DNA of 64,000 nt from Dyella mobilis (GCF_016904945.1 NZ_JADIKF010000036.1:155833-219832), one strand, 5' to 3'. Shown: positions 1 to 9,457, counted from the first letter of the stretch. Notes: generated from the letters alone by a model not told the origin. Numbers and translations: made by a program.

Positions 1-2
1 CT

Positions 3-1592
3 TTATTCGGGCGATGGATCGTGGGGCACCGGATGCTCTCCGGCTACGGAAGCGCTTGTGATCTGCTTCTTCACCCAGGCCCACGACGTGGGGCCTTCGT
101 GCATGGCAAACACAGTGTCGACTTGCAGGTGCTCCCGGGCCACGGCCTGTGCGACTTCGTGCATCATCTCCGGAAAGAACAGCGTCTTGTCGGGGTTTAT
201 GGCTAGCGTATCGCTGGCATAAAGCAACCTGTACTGAGGGAAATAGACCATGTACTGGCGCTCGGTCAACGCGCCGCGCAGCGGATAGAGAATGGCTCGG
301 TTTGGCCCTTGGCCGAGTTCCATCTGATGACCCACCGTGACCCAATGTGGCGGCGCTGGATGTGTCTGCAAATCGTCGGCACGCAGGGAGTGTGGCGCGG
401 CGACCAGGGCATCGAGCAATGGCCGATTGAGATCGAGCACGTAGACAGGCAGGTTATCGGCGACGGCTTGCCGCACGCCGGCGATGTGCGGCCAGGAATC
501 GGACGTGCTTATCACCCCCTTGATGGGGCTGGCCGGGTACTCGCTATGGGCCTTGGCAAGAACGGCTTTTACGAATGTTGAAGAAATGGGTGCCTCGAGT
601 ACCAGAACGCCGTCGTCTTGTTTTATCAGCGTCGTGTTCCAGGCGCCCTGATAAAGCTCGATACCAGGCGCCAGTTCGACGTGCTGCTTGTCGCTGAAGG
701 GTGAATTCCACAGGGGTGGCGCCGTATCTCCCGTGCGCCCGTTCGAAGCCTTGGCAGACGCCTCGTTGTCAATCGCGCCATTGAAAACGGGATTGAATAT
801 TTGGGTCGAGCCCAACTCGATACCATTGCGTTGTTCGACGTAGGTGGTCGGGAGTACCACGCCTTGAACGAGACGCCAGTTATCGAAATAAACGCGCTGC
901 CTGACATCGCCCCAGCTTAGCCAGAAGTCGCGAAACAGACGGGTTCGCTCCAAGGCATCGGGCAAATGGGTATACGCATTCAGCAACACTTGAACCTGTT
1001 GGCCGTGCCAGGTGAAAGCCAGCGCAGTATGGGGCGTTGCCCGCAACCACTGCGAAACTCCGTAGTGCAGGTCGGTGGCGGCACGTGCTTGCAGAAGAAG
1101 GCGCTCGGGAACCATGGTCAACGCATCTTCAGCGGAGTCCAGGCCGAGCAATTCGCACGGCATGGCCCCTTGCGTGCCGCGGCAACGGGCACCTTGCGGG
1201 TCGATAATCATGGTCACGTCCACATTCTCGGTATGTGGATCGGATTCGGGCCAGATAAGGTGTTCGTGGCGCACCAGCCGCTGCCCATCGAAATCCACCG
1301 TGACCTCGTCGCGTTCGTAAGCAGTGAGGAACGGATACTGTCGCGGCGATTGGTCTGCCAGCTCAACGTACCCGATGCTGTCGTAGTTGACGCTGTGAAT
1401 GTCCGCGAGCCGGCGGTAACCGCCCATGGCGTCGATTGCCAGATCGAGACAGGATCGCGCATCGATTTTTTCGCAGCCCGGATGCACCTGGCTGCTGACG
1501 ATGGCTCCATCTTGCATGGAGTCGTCTGCAAACGTCTGGGCGGCAAAGGACAAGGCGATAAGCGCAACGAAAACCGGAGTGGGGCGATTCAT
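3..1592 (-). CDS. secreted metallo-beta-lactamase-fold protein with altered metal motif
   Basis: The 529-residue protein opens with a clear signal peptide (hydrophobic residues 7-20 ending near FAD), so it should act in the periplasm or outside the cell. The C-terminal part from about residue 305 follows the metallo-beta-lactamase fold: an ELYQGAWNT strand, a DDGVLVLEAP segment and a helix before the motif position. Where classical members carry HxHxDH, this one has SDSWPHIAG (about residues 364-372), so the first two histidines are absent. A similar [ST]SDxWPH signature is, from memory, shared by a secreted proteobacterial lineage, so this may be a variant site rather than decay. The N-terminal 300 residues are not recognised. 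Substrate unknown. It stands alone, with its start 300 bp from the next gene. Confidence 0.7.
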   Translation of the reverse strand: MNRPTPVFVALIALSFAAQTFADDSMQDGAIVSSQVHPGCEKIDARSCLDLAIDAMGGYRRLADIHSVNYDSIGYVELADQSPRQYPFLTAYERDEVTVDFDGQRLVRHEHLIWPESDPHTENVDVTMIIDPQGARCRGTQGAMPCELLGLDSAEDALTMVPERLLLQARAATDLHYGVSQWLRATPHTALAFTWHGQQVQVLLNAYTHLPDALERTRLFRDFWLSWGDVRQRVYFDNWRLVQGVVLPTTYVEQRNGIELGSTQIFNPVFNGAIDNEASAKASNGRTGDTAPPLWNSPFSDKQHVELAPGIELYQGAWNTTLIKQDDGVLVLEAPISSTFVKAVLAKAHSEYPASPIKGVISTSDSWPHIAGVRQAVADNLPVYVLDLNRPLLDALVAAPHSLRADDLQTHPAPPHWVTVGHQMELGQGPNRAILYPLRGALTERQYMVYFPQYRLLYASDTLAINPDKTLFFPEMMHEVAQAVAREHLQVDTVFAMHEGPTSWAWVKKQITSASVAGEHPVPHDPSPE

Positions 1593-1892
1593 CTCTGGAT
1601 TGGGCTCGAGGGCATGGCGACTGACTTTGCAGATTAAGCAGGTTCGCTTAATTGCCTACGTGCTGGAAGTCACGTCGTGATCGTCATGCTCATCTATCGC
1701 GTCACTGAAGGCGAAGACGCAACATCAGGTGGTCGTGGTGTAGCGCCAAGCCGCCATTCGACAAGCGGACCGGTTTTGCACGATAAGCGGTACGCGAGTC
1801 CTCCTGGATCGTACGGTAGCTCATGGTAAGTTAGGTCGGTGCAGGCTCCATGCGCCGCATGGGTGTACCAAACCACGTTTCTGGAAGGCGCC

Positions 1893-2294
1893 ATGGGAAA
1901 AGCAATCAAACTGCACGTCTTGGAGGGACGCTACGGCATCAGCCGCATGAGCGGCGACGCCGCCATACCGTCGTGGGCCGATGGAAAAGGGTTCGTTTCA
2001 ATTACTCGAAACGGCGACGAGCTTTCCATCGTGTGCCCGATTGAACGCATTCCGGCGGACATACAGTCAGATCGGGAATGGGTGTGCCTGCGATTTGTCG
2101 GCCCGTTTGCCTTCGGCGAACCCGGCATTGTGCTTTCCGTCATCAGGCCGTTGTCGGAAAACGGTCTTGGCGTCTTTCTGGTATCCACCTTCGACGGCGA
2201 CTGCCTGCTTCTCAAGTCCGAGGATGCGGAGGCAGGCAAGCGATTGCTCGCCGCTGCCGGGCATACGATTCTCGAAGGGAAAAGCATCGGGTGA
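1893..2294 (+). CDS. ACT-domain protein
   Basis: A 133-residue protein. An upstream in-frame start at 1839 exists, but ATG 1893 has a GGAAGG ribosome site seven bases before it and begins MGKAIKLHVLEG, as expected for this family. It resembles the small stand-alone proteins with ACT_3/ACT_7 domains: an N-terminal strand LHVLEGRYGISRM, a segment SITRNGDELSIVCP and a C-terminal half containing LSVIRPLSENGLGVFLVSTFDGDCLLLK. ACT domains bind small ligands such as amino acids. No catalytic domain is attached, so the likely role is a ligand sensor, but the ligand cannot be read from the sequence. No operon partner follows. Confidence 0.72.
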   Translation: MGKAIKLHVLEGRYGISRMSGDAAIPSWADGKGFVSITRNGDELSIVCPIERIPADIQSDREWVCLRFVGPFAFGEPGIVLSVIRPLSENGLGVFLVSTFDGDCLLLKSEDAEAGKRLLAAAGHTILEGKSIG

Positions 2295-3167
2295 TTCGGT
2301 CGGGATGGCATCGCTTTGCTCCGACCTGCCTCGGTGGTTCTCGGCACGCTCTCTTGCGAAACGTCTTGGCGACGAGTGAGCGCGCAACCTAATAGAGATA
2401 TCGGAAATCGATAGCAATCGGAACTCGTCTCGACCGATAGCAGGATTCGAACTCACCAAGGCATCCTTGCCCTCCAAGAAGAATCCCTCCTGGCAAGGGT
2501 GTCCCTGCCGAGGCGAGACACATCACGAGTAGCGAAACGAAATCCCCATGACGGGGTCTTGCGTCAATACTTTCTACTTTTGTTCGACAGCCCGGGGCGT
2601 TCTGGAAAGCGCCCTGAAGGGATCGGCTCTCGTTTGTACGCAGACGTCTTTGAATATCGGATCACCTCTGTAGCAGAGACCTGCGTGCTGAACGCCTTCT
2701 CTGTTGCATAGACACTATGAATCTGGGCCGCGGAAAGCGGCTCAAGGGTGCGGGCCATAATAGGTTTGCCTAATAGACAGTCGCGAAAGTGCGCGACGGC
2801 ACGAGATGAAGCCCTGCCCACAAGAAGCAAGGTAAGGCTCAGGGGCGATAGCTTGCGGTCACCCGTGAGATGTCGGGGCCGATACCCCCTAAAGACACGG
2901 GTTGATCATGGGCCCGGCGGACCCAAATAGCAATTTTTCAAATTTGTCACGGGCTCGACGGGCTTGTGATTGTGTGGAGTGAATTCAAAGATCTCACGCG
3001 TTAGGCAGGTATGGTGTACCATGGCTGCACAAACGCCATGTTTTTCCAATCAGATCCGTTGTTCGCCGCCTCACCCCTCATCTCCCGCACTAATCACCTC
3101 TGGTGCGCGAATGATGCTCTTTGGAGCATTGATGCTATGCCATTCAGCCGCTAGGCAACCATGGCTC
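2295..3167. other. long intergenic stretch without a convincing gene
   Basis: No open frame here has a ribosome site and convincing protein character. Around 2440-2460 the minus strand reads like a tRNA T-arm (GAGTTCGAATCCTGC), but no acceptor or anticodon arm can be folded around it, so at most it is a relic. A minus-strand frame at 2564-2830 is open, but I recognise nothing in it. Confidence 0.4.
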
Positions 3168-3485
3168 ATGTCTACTAGACCTACGAAAGGCAAGGTGCAT
3201 TGCGCGTCCTGTGATGCGGTGTGCTGTCGCCTCGTGGTTTTTCTGGAGTCCGGAGACGATGTTCCTGCTCACTTCGTCACGCAGCATCCAAAAGGTCGTG
3301 ACGTGATGGCACACGGTGAGGATGGGTGGTGCGTTGCTCTGGATCGCACGCGCATGTGCTGTAGCATTTATGAAAATCGTCCGGCCGTCTGCAGGCGATT
3401 CGTCAGGGGTGGATCGTATTGCAATGCCATTCGCACTGACTACGCGCGCGAGCATGATCGTGCCATTAAAATGGTTGTGAAATGA
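3168..3485 (+). CDS. YkgJ-type cysteine-cluster protein
   Basis: About 105 residues from ATG 3168 (MSTRPTKGK); the frame is open further upstream to 2970, but that extension looks non-coding. The pattern CASCDAVCC near the start, then CVALDRTRMCC, a segment IYENRPAVCRRF and a final cysteine in GGSYC match the YkgJ/DUF-type zinc- or iron-binding cysteine-cluster family (UPF0153). Eight cysteines in so short a chain suggest a metal cluster; the cellular role of the family is not established. The small gene at 3498 follows after 12 bp, so the two are probably cotranscribed. Confidence 0.8.
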   Translation: MSTRPTKGKVHCASCDAVCCRLVVFLESGDDVPAHFVTQHPKGRDVMAHGEDGWCVALDRTRMCCSIYENRPAVCRRFVRGGSYCNAIRTDYAREHDRAIKMVVK

Positions 3486-3497
3486 GAGGATTTCATC

Positions 3498-3710
3498 ATG
3501 TCTAACCACCGCCAATCCGGTATTGGCAACCCTCACGCCGGCTCTGCCTTTTCCAAAGGACTCACTAGCGAGCGCATTGCGGCGGATATAGCCGCATTCA
3601 ACCTGGCGGGTGGCTGTATTGAAGTGTTGGGTAACAACCCATTTCATCGCAAAGATGAAAAAGCGGAGACGCATGCCCATGCGGACCACGTCTCAACGAA
3701 ATCCAAGTAA
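3498..3710 (+). CDS. small hypothetical protein
   Basis: A 70-residue frame starting 12 bp after the cysteine-cluster gene, with GAGAGG six to eight bases before the ATG. It is hydrophilic, with no signal peptide or membrane segment, and carries three histidines near the C-terminus (THAHADH). I do not recognise a family. The ribosome site and tight spacing support translation as part of the same unit as the upstream gene. Confidence 0.5.
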   Translation: MSNHRQSGIGNPHAGSAFSKGLTSERIAADIAAFNLAGGCIEVLGNNPFHRKDEKAETHAHADHVSTKSK

Positions 3711-3799
3711 ATGTTAGGTAAGAAGTGAACATCGTTCATGCAGTGAAAAACTGCATCGAGCGCCATACACACCTTCATTGATTAAACGAGGAAACACAC

Positions 3800-3949
3800 T
3801 TGGCAAAGCCAAATTATTCATTTGAAAAGCGTCAGCGCGAACTGGCCAAAAAGAAACAGCAAGAGGCGAAGCAGGCGAAGAAGAAGGCGCCGCGCGATGA
3901 CGTAAAGCCTGATGATGCCCGGCGAGGCCCGCCCGAAGGTTATCTGTGA
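3800..3949 (+). CDS. small basic protein, TTG start
   Basis: A 49-residue protein beginning at TTG with a strong GAGGAA site six bases upstream. The reading is (M)AKPNYSFEKRQRELAKK followed by a run of Lys/Gln/Glu/Ala and a Pro-rich end. This AKPNYSFEKRQRE opening is typical of a widespread family of roughly 50-residue highly basic proteins in proteobacteria whose function is unknown; the composition suggests nucleic-acid or ribosome binding, which is inference. It is too short for ordinary gene finders, and its TTG start makes it easy to miss. Confidence 0.75.
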   Translation: MAKPNYSFEKRQRELAKKKQQEAKQAKKKAPRDDVKPDDARRGPPEGYL

Positions 3950-4963
3950 GCGTTTCTCCCTCGGTGCATTGGCATGCTCGTTGTAAGGTAGGTATTGACG
4001 AAACCAGTGTGAAAGTTGCAAAGACCACGCCTATTCAGTGCGGGCTATACGCGGTTCATGATGGCGGTGTCGTGACGACTCCGGCGTTGACTTGAATGTG
4101 ACACAGAAATGGCCATTGGCCATTTAAATTAAGAGCTTTGCCCCCGCTTGAAGCGTCCTCATTCCTTCGAGTCGTTCAGAAGCAAAGGTTGGGACTGACC
4201 CTTCCAATTCACCTCGCAATAACCAGTTTGCGCGTAGGATCGCGACAGTTTCACGGCAAATTTGCGGGTACGTCGCACGTGAAGCCACGTGCGAGCTTGC
4301 CAGACGATTTCGAGTACCGGGGATTCCTGCATATCGGGCAGGAAAGGGGGGTGCTATGAAAGCAAAGCCGTCAGCGGGACAGTCCCGTTTTCACCAGTCG
4401 CGAACAACCCATCAGGAGAGCATCCTGCGGTGTGGCAATGGCTGCGAAGCTAGATAGCTCACCTCGAAAAGCAGTTGTGTGCAAGTGATTGAGTCGGCCG
4501 GTAGGGAATCGGCGCTCAACTCCATGCGCAATACCACAGTCTCCAGAACCACTGGAGCACGGAGGGTTGCGGCAAACGTCCGCTTGCTCGAATGGTAACT
4601 AGGCAGAGGGCAGCCTTCCGCCCGAAAGCGCTCATTTGTTGCCCGAGCCATGGTTTTAACCTGGCATATTTTCCTTACTCGACCGACATCCCAGCATCTG
4701 CTGCGCTATCGCTCAAATGAGCGCTTTTGTGCTTGCGTCGACTTTCCACCCAATATCGCATCGATCAAGATACGTCATTTTTGAATGGGATGTTCGCATG
4801 GCGCGCGTTCTTCCGATGTCGCATAGGAGGTAGCCCCCAACTACTGCATCTGTTCCATGCATCCGCCAACCTCAGTTATTGATGCCTTCCACGTTGTCGC
4901 GAAAATTTGATATTTCTCAAGGGCCCGCAAAGCCGAGCGGCCGTGTCCGCCCGAGGAGGGAAT
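3950..4963. other. kilobase intergenic region with palindromes and a dispersed repeat
   Basis: No credible gene. It holds a 19-bp perfect palindrome at 4107-4125 (two AAATGGCCA arms around one base), one copy of a 45-bp repeat at 4149-4193 that recurs at 39236-39280, and a small CGGGA/TCCCG hairpin followed by TTTT at 4375-4391. The short open frames at 4138 and 4412 overlap the repeat or look random. Confidence 0.45.
4149..4193 (+). repeat. 45-bp dispersed repeat, copy 1
   Basis: It begins TGAAGCGTCCTC and ends CAGAAGCAAAGGTTGGG. It matches 39236-39280 at 37 of 45 positions by eye, and a weaker third match starts at 17346. All lie in intergenic DNA near gene ends. Nature unknown. Confidence 0.5.
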
Positions 4964-7099
4964 ATGCAAACTGCAAAGCAAGCGTCGATTCGTGTTGCTT
5001 TTCTCGCATGCATGGCCGGGTTCGCCGGGTCGTTGGCAGCCCAGGCAGTAAATGAGACTAACAGACCAAAGGAGATCACAAGCGCTACCGATGCGCAGGC
5101 CCGCGAGACCTGGTCAAAGACGATGCACCATACTCCAGCCCCAAAGGGAGGGTGCTTCAAGGCTGCTTATCCCAGTACAAAATGGGTAGAGGTGCAATGT
5201 GCGCCTCCGCCCAAAGCGCACAATGTGCGGCCGCGGCGTATCAAGAAAGAAGGCGGTACCGAGGCTGTCGGAGGTACTGCATCGGGCAGCAACGACTTGG
5301 TCGCTCAGGCTCCAACCGGACATTTTTTTTCGACTGTCGTGGGCAAATTCCGCGTTGTAAATGGCGTTACGAGTGAGACAAACGTCCAGGTTCCTGCTTA
5401 CCCATACAGCGGCGTTTCTGGCTCCAATGAATTCATGCTGCAGATCAACACGAATTCGGATACTTACTCCAGTGCATGTGGCTCTTATTCGGCTTGCGTG
5501 CCATGGGTACAGTATCTGATGTCCACCAACGACATCGTGTCGAGCACGGATACCGGCAAGTCGGTGGTATTTATCGAATACTGGTTGTTCAACTATGGCG
5601 GTGCAGGCAATACATCCGGCAATTGCCCTACCGGCTTCAGTGACATTGAGCCTGATACAGACGGCTATGACTGTGAGCAGAATGGCGGGGCTACCGTCAT
5701 CTATGACGGTCAAATTCCAATTACCGACCTGGACCAGCTCTCCATGTCCGCTTCCGCCACGCCAGGCGGAAACGATGAGGCCACGGTTATCTATAAAGGT
5801 GTTGCCTATAAATCAGCCACGGTCCCTGACAACTATACAAAAATCTCCAGCGTCTGGAACCAGGCTGAATTCAACGTGCTGGGGAACTGGAATGGTTGGC
5901 AAGCCCAATTCAACGACGGTACGGTTTTGGTCCTTGAGTCCGACGTTACCGATGGCACGACGAATCAGCCAACGTGTCAATTCAATGCGGGTACCACGGG
6001 CGAATCAAACAACCTCAACTTCGTTCCATCAACGACTTCCCCGACTTGCTGCCCCTATGGCGGAAGCACGCCTTCGATCCAGTTCATGGAAGTCTATGAC
6101 ACGAGCCACACTCACACGGCAAGCTGTGGTGCGTCCAGCATCGTTGGGGAACCGCACATCACGACCGTCGATGATGTCTACTACAATTTCCAGGCAGCTG
6201 GAGAGTTTATCTCCCTCCAGGATTCATCCGGCACAATGATTCAAACGCGGCAAACCCCGATTCCAACTCTGAAGCCCGGCGATTACGACCCTGGCAACAA
6301 AAACAACGACCAGCTGTTCAGCTGCCTGGCAGTGAACTCCGCCGTTGCCGCTAGGGTAGGGGGCCATCGCGTCTCCTACGAGCCCAGCTTTACCGGCGCT
6401 TACGGTCACGGCACATTCGATCTCCGCATCGATGGCAAACTCACGACCCTCGATGCAAAGCCCATTGGTCTGGGCAGCGGAGCCCTGGTCAAAAAGTCTT
6501 CGGCAGGCAACGGAGTCGAAATCGATTTCCCTGATGGCAAAGTCTTAACCGCGATTCCCTCAGGCAGCTACGACTCCATCCAGTATCTCAACCTCCAGTT
6601 TGAACACACCGGACTTCTCAGCGATGGCGTCGGACCATCCGAGACCGGCATCGCTGGGTACGTTCCCAAAGGCAGCTGGTTGCCCGCTCTGCCAAACGGA
6701 AAGGCAGTGGGTGCCATGCCAGCCTCCTTGAGTGGGCGCTACGACACCCTCTATCACACATTCGGCAATGCATGGCGTGTTACCAACAGCAACACACTCT
6801 TTGACTACCCTCCCGGCCAATCGACCGCCAATTTCACAAACACGGCGTGGCCCGTTGAAAACGCCAAGGTATGCACTATTCCCAATCAGTCCCCCGCAAA
6901 ACCGGTTAGTGCCGAGGTCGCCGAGGTGGCCTGCAAAAATGTTACCAATGCACTGCTGCACGCCAGTTGCCTCTTCGATGTCGAGGTCACAGGCAACACC
7001 GGCTTTGCTGGAACCTACAAGGCCAGCGAGCTGGCCCATACAGTGCTTCACGTCAAACCCATTGACGTCAGCAAACTTCCTGGCAGTAAGGTCAATTAA
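4964..7099 (+). CDS. large secreted protein with a VWD-like domain
   Basis: 711 residues from ATG 4964, chosen over 4907 because GAGGAGGG lies directly before it and the protein then opens with a signal peptide (MQTAKQASIRVAFLACMAGFAGSL). Residues to about 385 are rich in Gly, Thr, Ser and Asn with scattered cysteines, and are unrecognised. From about 390 the segment GEPHITTVDDVYYNFQAAGEF is a clear von Willebrand type D opening (compare G-D-PH-T-DG-Y-NFQ), and CLFDVEVTG near residue 670 matches the end of such domains, so the VWD-like module spans about 390-680. The protein is probably extracellular and may serve in adhesion or matrix formation; that is inference. It is monocistronic and closed by a strong terminator. 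Confidence 0.7.
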   Translation: MQTAKQASIRVAFLACMAGFAGSLAAQAVNETNRPKEITSATDAQARETWSKTMHHTPAPKGGCFKAAYPSTKWVEVQCAPPPKAHNVRPRRIKKEGGTEAVGGTASGSNDLVAQAPTGHFFSTVVGKFRVVNGVTSETNVQVPAYPYSGVSGSNEFMLQINTNSDTYSSACGSYSACVPWVQYLMSTNDIVSSTDTGKSVVFIEYWLFNYGGAGNTSGNCPTGFSDIEPDTDGYDCEQNGGATVIYDGQIPITDLDQLSMSASATPGGNDEATVIYKGVAYKSATVPDNYTKISSVWNQAEFNVLGNWNGWQAQFNDGTVLVLESDVTDGTTNQPTCQFNAGTTGESNNLNFVPSTTSPTCCPYGGSTPSIQFMEVYDTSHTHTASCGASSIVGEPHITTVDDVYYNFQAAGEFISLQDSSGTMIQTRQTPIPTLKPGDYDPGNKNNDQLFSCLAVNSAVAARVGGHRVSYEPSFTGAYGHGTFDLRIDGKLTTLDAKPIGLGSGALVKKSSAGNGVEIDFPDGKVLTAIPSGSYDSIQYLNLQFEHTGLLSDGVGPSETGIAGYVPKGSWLPALPNGKAVGAMPASLSGRYDTLYHTFGNAWRVTNSNTLFDYPPGQSTANFTNTAWPVENAKVCTIPNQSPAKPVSAEVAEVACKNVTNALLHASCLFDVEVTGNTGFAGTYKASELAHTVLHVKPIDVSKLPGSKVN

Positions 7100-7107
7100 C
7101 TCACGTC

Positions 7108-7141
7108 GCGGCGACCGCCTAAACACGGTCGCCGCTTTTTC
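7108..7141 (+). terminator. rho-independent terminator
   Basis: A perfect 10-bp stem GCGGCGACCG/CGGTCGCCGC around an 8-base loop, followed by TTTTT, nine bases after the stop of the VWD-like gene. Confidence 0.9.
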
Positions 7142-7447
7142 TCATAATTGGGGGAGGGCAGACACCCCCTTTATCGCTTGAGCGATTAGCGGTGGTTGTC
7201 GTCGGTAGCCGCGTCCCAGGGGAATGGCGTTCATCGCAATAGCCGTGCTAACGTAGCCGGGTCGGAAAAGGCAGACTTGGTTTGGTAAGCCCAAGTCCTT
7301 TCGGTAACGAAAGCTCTGGTCTTTGGCTTCGTGCTTGGGACCCCCGCGACGAATATCGGACGCCATGCGCGCCCCATCATTCGTCCTTGGGGTTCTCGAA
7401 TTCGAGGAACGCTCCGGTCGAATATCGAATCGACTCTGGAGTCACCC

Positions 7448-9004
7448 ATGCACAGTCATCATCCGAAATCCCATGACGTTGTTATTGCCGGTGCAGGCCC
7501 CGTCGGCCTGTTTCTCGCCTGTGAACTCAGACTCTTCGGCCTTTCGGTCGTAGTGCTGGAGCAATCCGCGGATCCACGTTCGCCCTTTAAGCGACTTCCT
7601 TTTGGCATGCGCGGCCTTTCGGCCCCCACCTTGGAAGCGTTCTACCGCCGCGAACTGCTGGACGCCGTGAAAGAGGCGCAGCAAGTGAAAGAAGCTTCCG
7701 GTGCCGTCCGGGCGGCGGCTCACTGGATGCAGGAAGCACGGCGTCCGGCGGGCCATTTTGCAGGCATCCCGTTCTTCGATGACCAAATCGATCGCTCACG
7801 TTGGCCTTATCGCTTGCCAAGCCCTGCGGGCACCAGTCTGATGGTGGAAATGGAATCCCTCGAAGCCGTACTCGCGACTCGGGCATGCGCCATGGGCGTC
7901 GACATTCGCCGCGGTGTTGCCGTCGAGGGATTCGAGCAGACGGACGACGAAGTGATCGTCCGCACCAAGGACGAGACCTTCTGCGGTCGCTGGCTCGTTG
8001 GGTGCGATGGTGGCCGCAGCATGGTGCGCAAGCTGGGCGGTTTCGATTTCGTCGGCACGGATCCTGAGTTCACCGGATATTCGCTCGACGTCGAGATGGA
8101 AGATCCTGATGCACTTCACCCGGGCCGCACCTACACGCCGACAGGCATGTATACCTACGCCCGGCCCGGAACCGTCGCCATGGTCGACTTCGATGGCGGC
8201 GCTTTTCACCGCACCCAGCCGATCACGCTCGATCACGTGCAGACGGTGTTGCGTCGTGTTTCCCAAACGGACGTGACGCTGACTGCTTTGCGACTCGCTA
8301 CGACGTGGACGGATCGTGCCTGCCAGGCAACCGCCTATCGCAGCGGTCGGATCTTGCTCGCCGGCGACGCCGCACACATTCATTCTCCGCTGGGCGGCCA
8401 GGGACTCAATCTCGGGATCGGCGACGCAATGAACCTCGGATGGAAGCTCGCAGCTACCCATCGCGGAGACGCGCCGGTCGGCCTGCTCGACAGTTATCTG
8501 GACGAGAGGCATCCGGTGGGAAAGCAGGTTCTCGACTGGTCGCGCGCCCAGGTCGCTCTCATGCGCCCAAGCCCCAGTTCTCGGGCGCTGGAAGCCATCG
8601 TCCGCCAACTCGTCGACACGCGCGACGGTGCAACTTACTTCGCCGAGCGCGTATGGGGCGTTTCCCTTCGATACGACGTGGGTGCCGATCATCCGCTGGC
8701 AGGGCGCAGCGTGCCGGACTTTGAGCTGTCCGATGGCACAAAGGTCGGTGCACTGCTCAACCGCGGAAACGGCTTGTGGCTGGACTTCAGCGCACATACC
8801 CCATGTCGGGAGCTTGCGAGCCGCTGGCGCGATCGCGTTATGTATGTTGCAGGCAGCGTCGAAGACAACCTCAGCTTGGACGCGGTGCTGGTACGTCCCG
8901 ATGGCATCGTGGCCTGGGCTGGGGAAGGGGGCTTTGACCCCGAGCAGGCGACTCGGGCGGCAACGCGGTGGTTCGGCGAATCCAGGCCGGCAACCACCCA
9001 GTGA
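7448..9004 (+). CDS. FAD-dependent aromatic-type monooxygenase
   Basis: 518 residues from ATG 7448; the longer frame from 7331 has no protein character before it. It is a class A flavoprotein hydroxylase of the PheA/TfdB/rifampicin-monooxygenase type: dinucleotide fold GAGPVG at residues 15-20, the NAD(P)H/FAD motif GCDGGRS near 185 and the FAD-ribityl motif GDAAHIHSPLGGQGLN near 305. The last 120 residues resemble the thioredoxin-like C-terminal domain of this group. It would hydroxylate an aromatic or polyketide substrate using NAD(P)H and oxygen in the cytoplasm; the substrate is not deducible. No pathway genes adjoin it, so a detoxification role is as likely as catabolism. Confidence 0.88.
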   Translation: MHSHHPKSHDVVIAGAGPVGLFLACELRLFGLSVVVLEQSADPRSPFKRLPFGMRGLSAPTLEAFYRRELLDAVKEAQQVKEASGAVRAAAHWMQEARRPAGHFAGIPFFDDQIDRSRWPYRLPSPAGTSLMVEMESLEAVLATRACAMGVDIRRGVAVEGFEQTDDEVIVRTKDETFCGRWLVGCDGGRSMVRKLGGFDFVGTDPEFTGYSLDVEMEDPDALHPGRTYTPTGMYTYARPGTVAMVDFDGGAFHRTQPITLDHVQTVLRRVSQTDVTLTALRLATTWTDRACQATAYRSGRILLAGDAAHIHSPLGGQGLNLGIGDAMNLGWKLAATHRGDAPVGLLDSYLDERHPVGKQVLDWSRAQVALMRPSPSSRALEAIVRQLVDTRDGATYFAERVWGVSLRYDVGADHPLAGRSVPDFELSDGTKVGALLNRGNGLWLDFSAHTPCRELASRWRDRVMYVAGSVEDNLSLDAVLVRPDGIVAWAGEGGFDPEQATRAATRWFGESRPATTQ

Positions 9005-9035
9005 ATGGAGCCGATGGCGCATGTATCCACCGCCA

Positions 9036-9163
9036 ACTGCGGATTACGGTGATGGCTGAACGGCGCTCCAGCATGGTCTGAACAACGCGCTGGTGTTGGC
9101 CACCTTGCTGCTGGTATCCAATTCCGGTCGTTCCGAAGGATCCGCCATGGGTCGAAAGCGGAT
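9036..9163 (+). repeat. degenerate copy of the ~130-bp repeat (copy D)
   Basis: It shares TGCGGATT-CCGGT, spaced TGAAC blocks and a terminal ATCCGC...GCGGAT palindrome (9140-9163) with the better copies at 61334, 62826 and 10587. Homology is weaker than among the others. Confidence 0.45.
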
Positions 9164-9172
9164 ATCGAAAAG

Positions 9173-9457
9173 CTACTGGATAAGATGATTTCGCCATCGG
9201 ATAAGCACTTTAGCCACGTTGGCGTCATGGTCTTGATTGGCCTTCACGCCAATATGTTCTGTACTCAGCCAATGTAGATATTCGGCAACCTCTTTCCCAT
9301 CGGTAGACACCTGAAGCCGCCGAAATATCTGAGGAACGTAGCTTTCGTACTCACCTCGTGCTTGAGGAACGCAAGCGACTCCGATTGGATCCCATACGTA
9401 GTAAAGAACCTCATCGATCCTCCGTAGAAGCTCCCTTTCTGCTGGCGAAAGACTCAC
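9173..9457 (-). CDS. small hypothetical protein with repeat-disrupted upstream
   Basis: 94 residues if translated from GTG 9457 (SLSPAERELLRRIDEVLYYVWDP). The body, with VPQARGEYESYVPQ, DGKEVAEYLHWL and a final KVLIRWRNHLI, resembles a family of small cytosolic proteins of unknown function common in proteobacteria. The frame stays open to 9538, but that part is read through the inverted repeat at 9487-9588 and is unlikely to be native, so the original start region may have been replaced. Function unknown. Confidence 0.6.
   Translation of the reverse strand: MSLSPAERELLRRIDEVLYYVWDPIGVACVPQARGEYESYVPQIFRRLQVSTDGKEVAEYLHWLSTEHIGVKANQDHDANVAKVLIRWRNHLIQ

Noticed and set aside
2436..2470. possible tRNA
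   Set aside because: Only a T-arm-like GTTCGAATCC on the minus strand; no anticodon arm or paired acceptor stem.
7796..9022. 408-residue minus-strand open frame
   Set aside because: Antisense to the flavin monooxygenase, whose motifs are intact; no ribosome site or family character.
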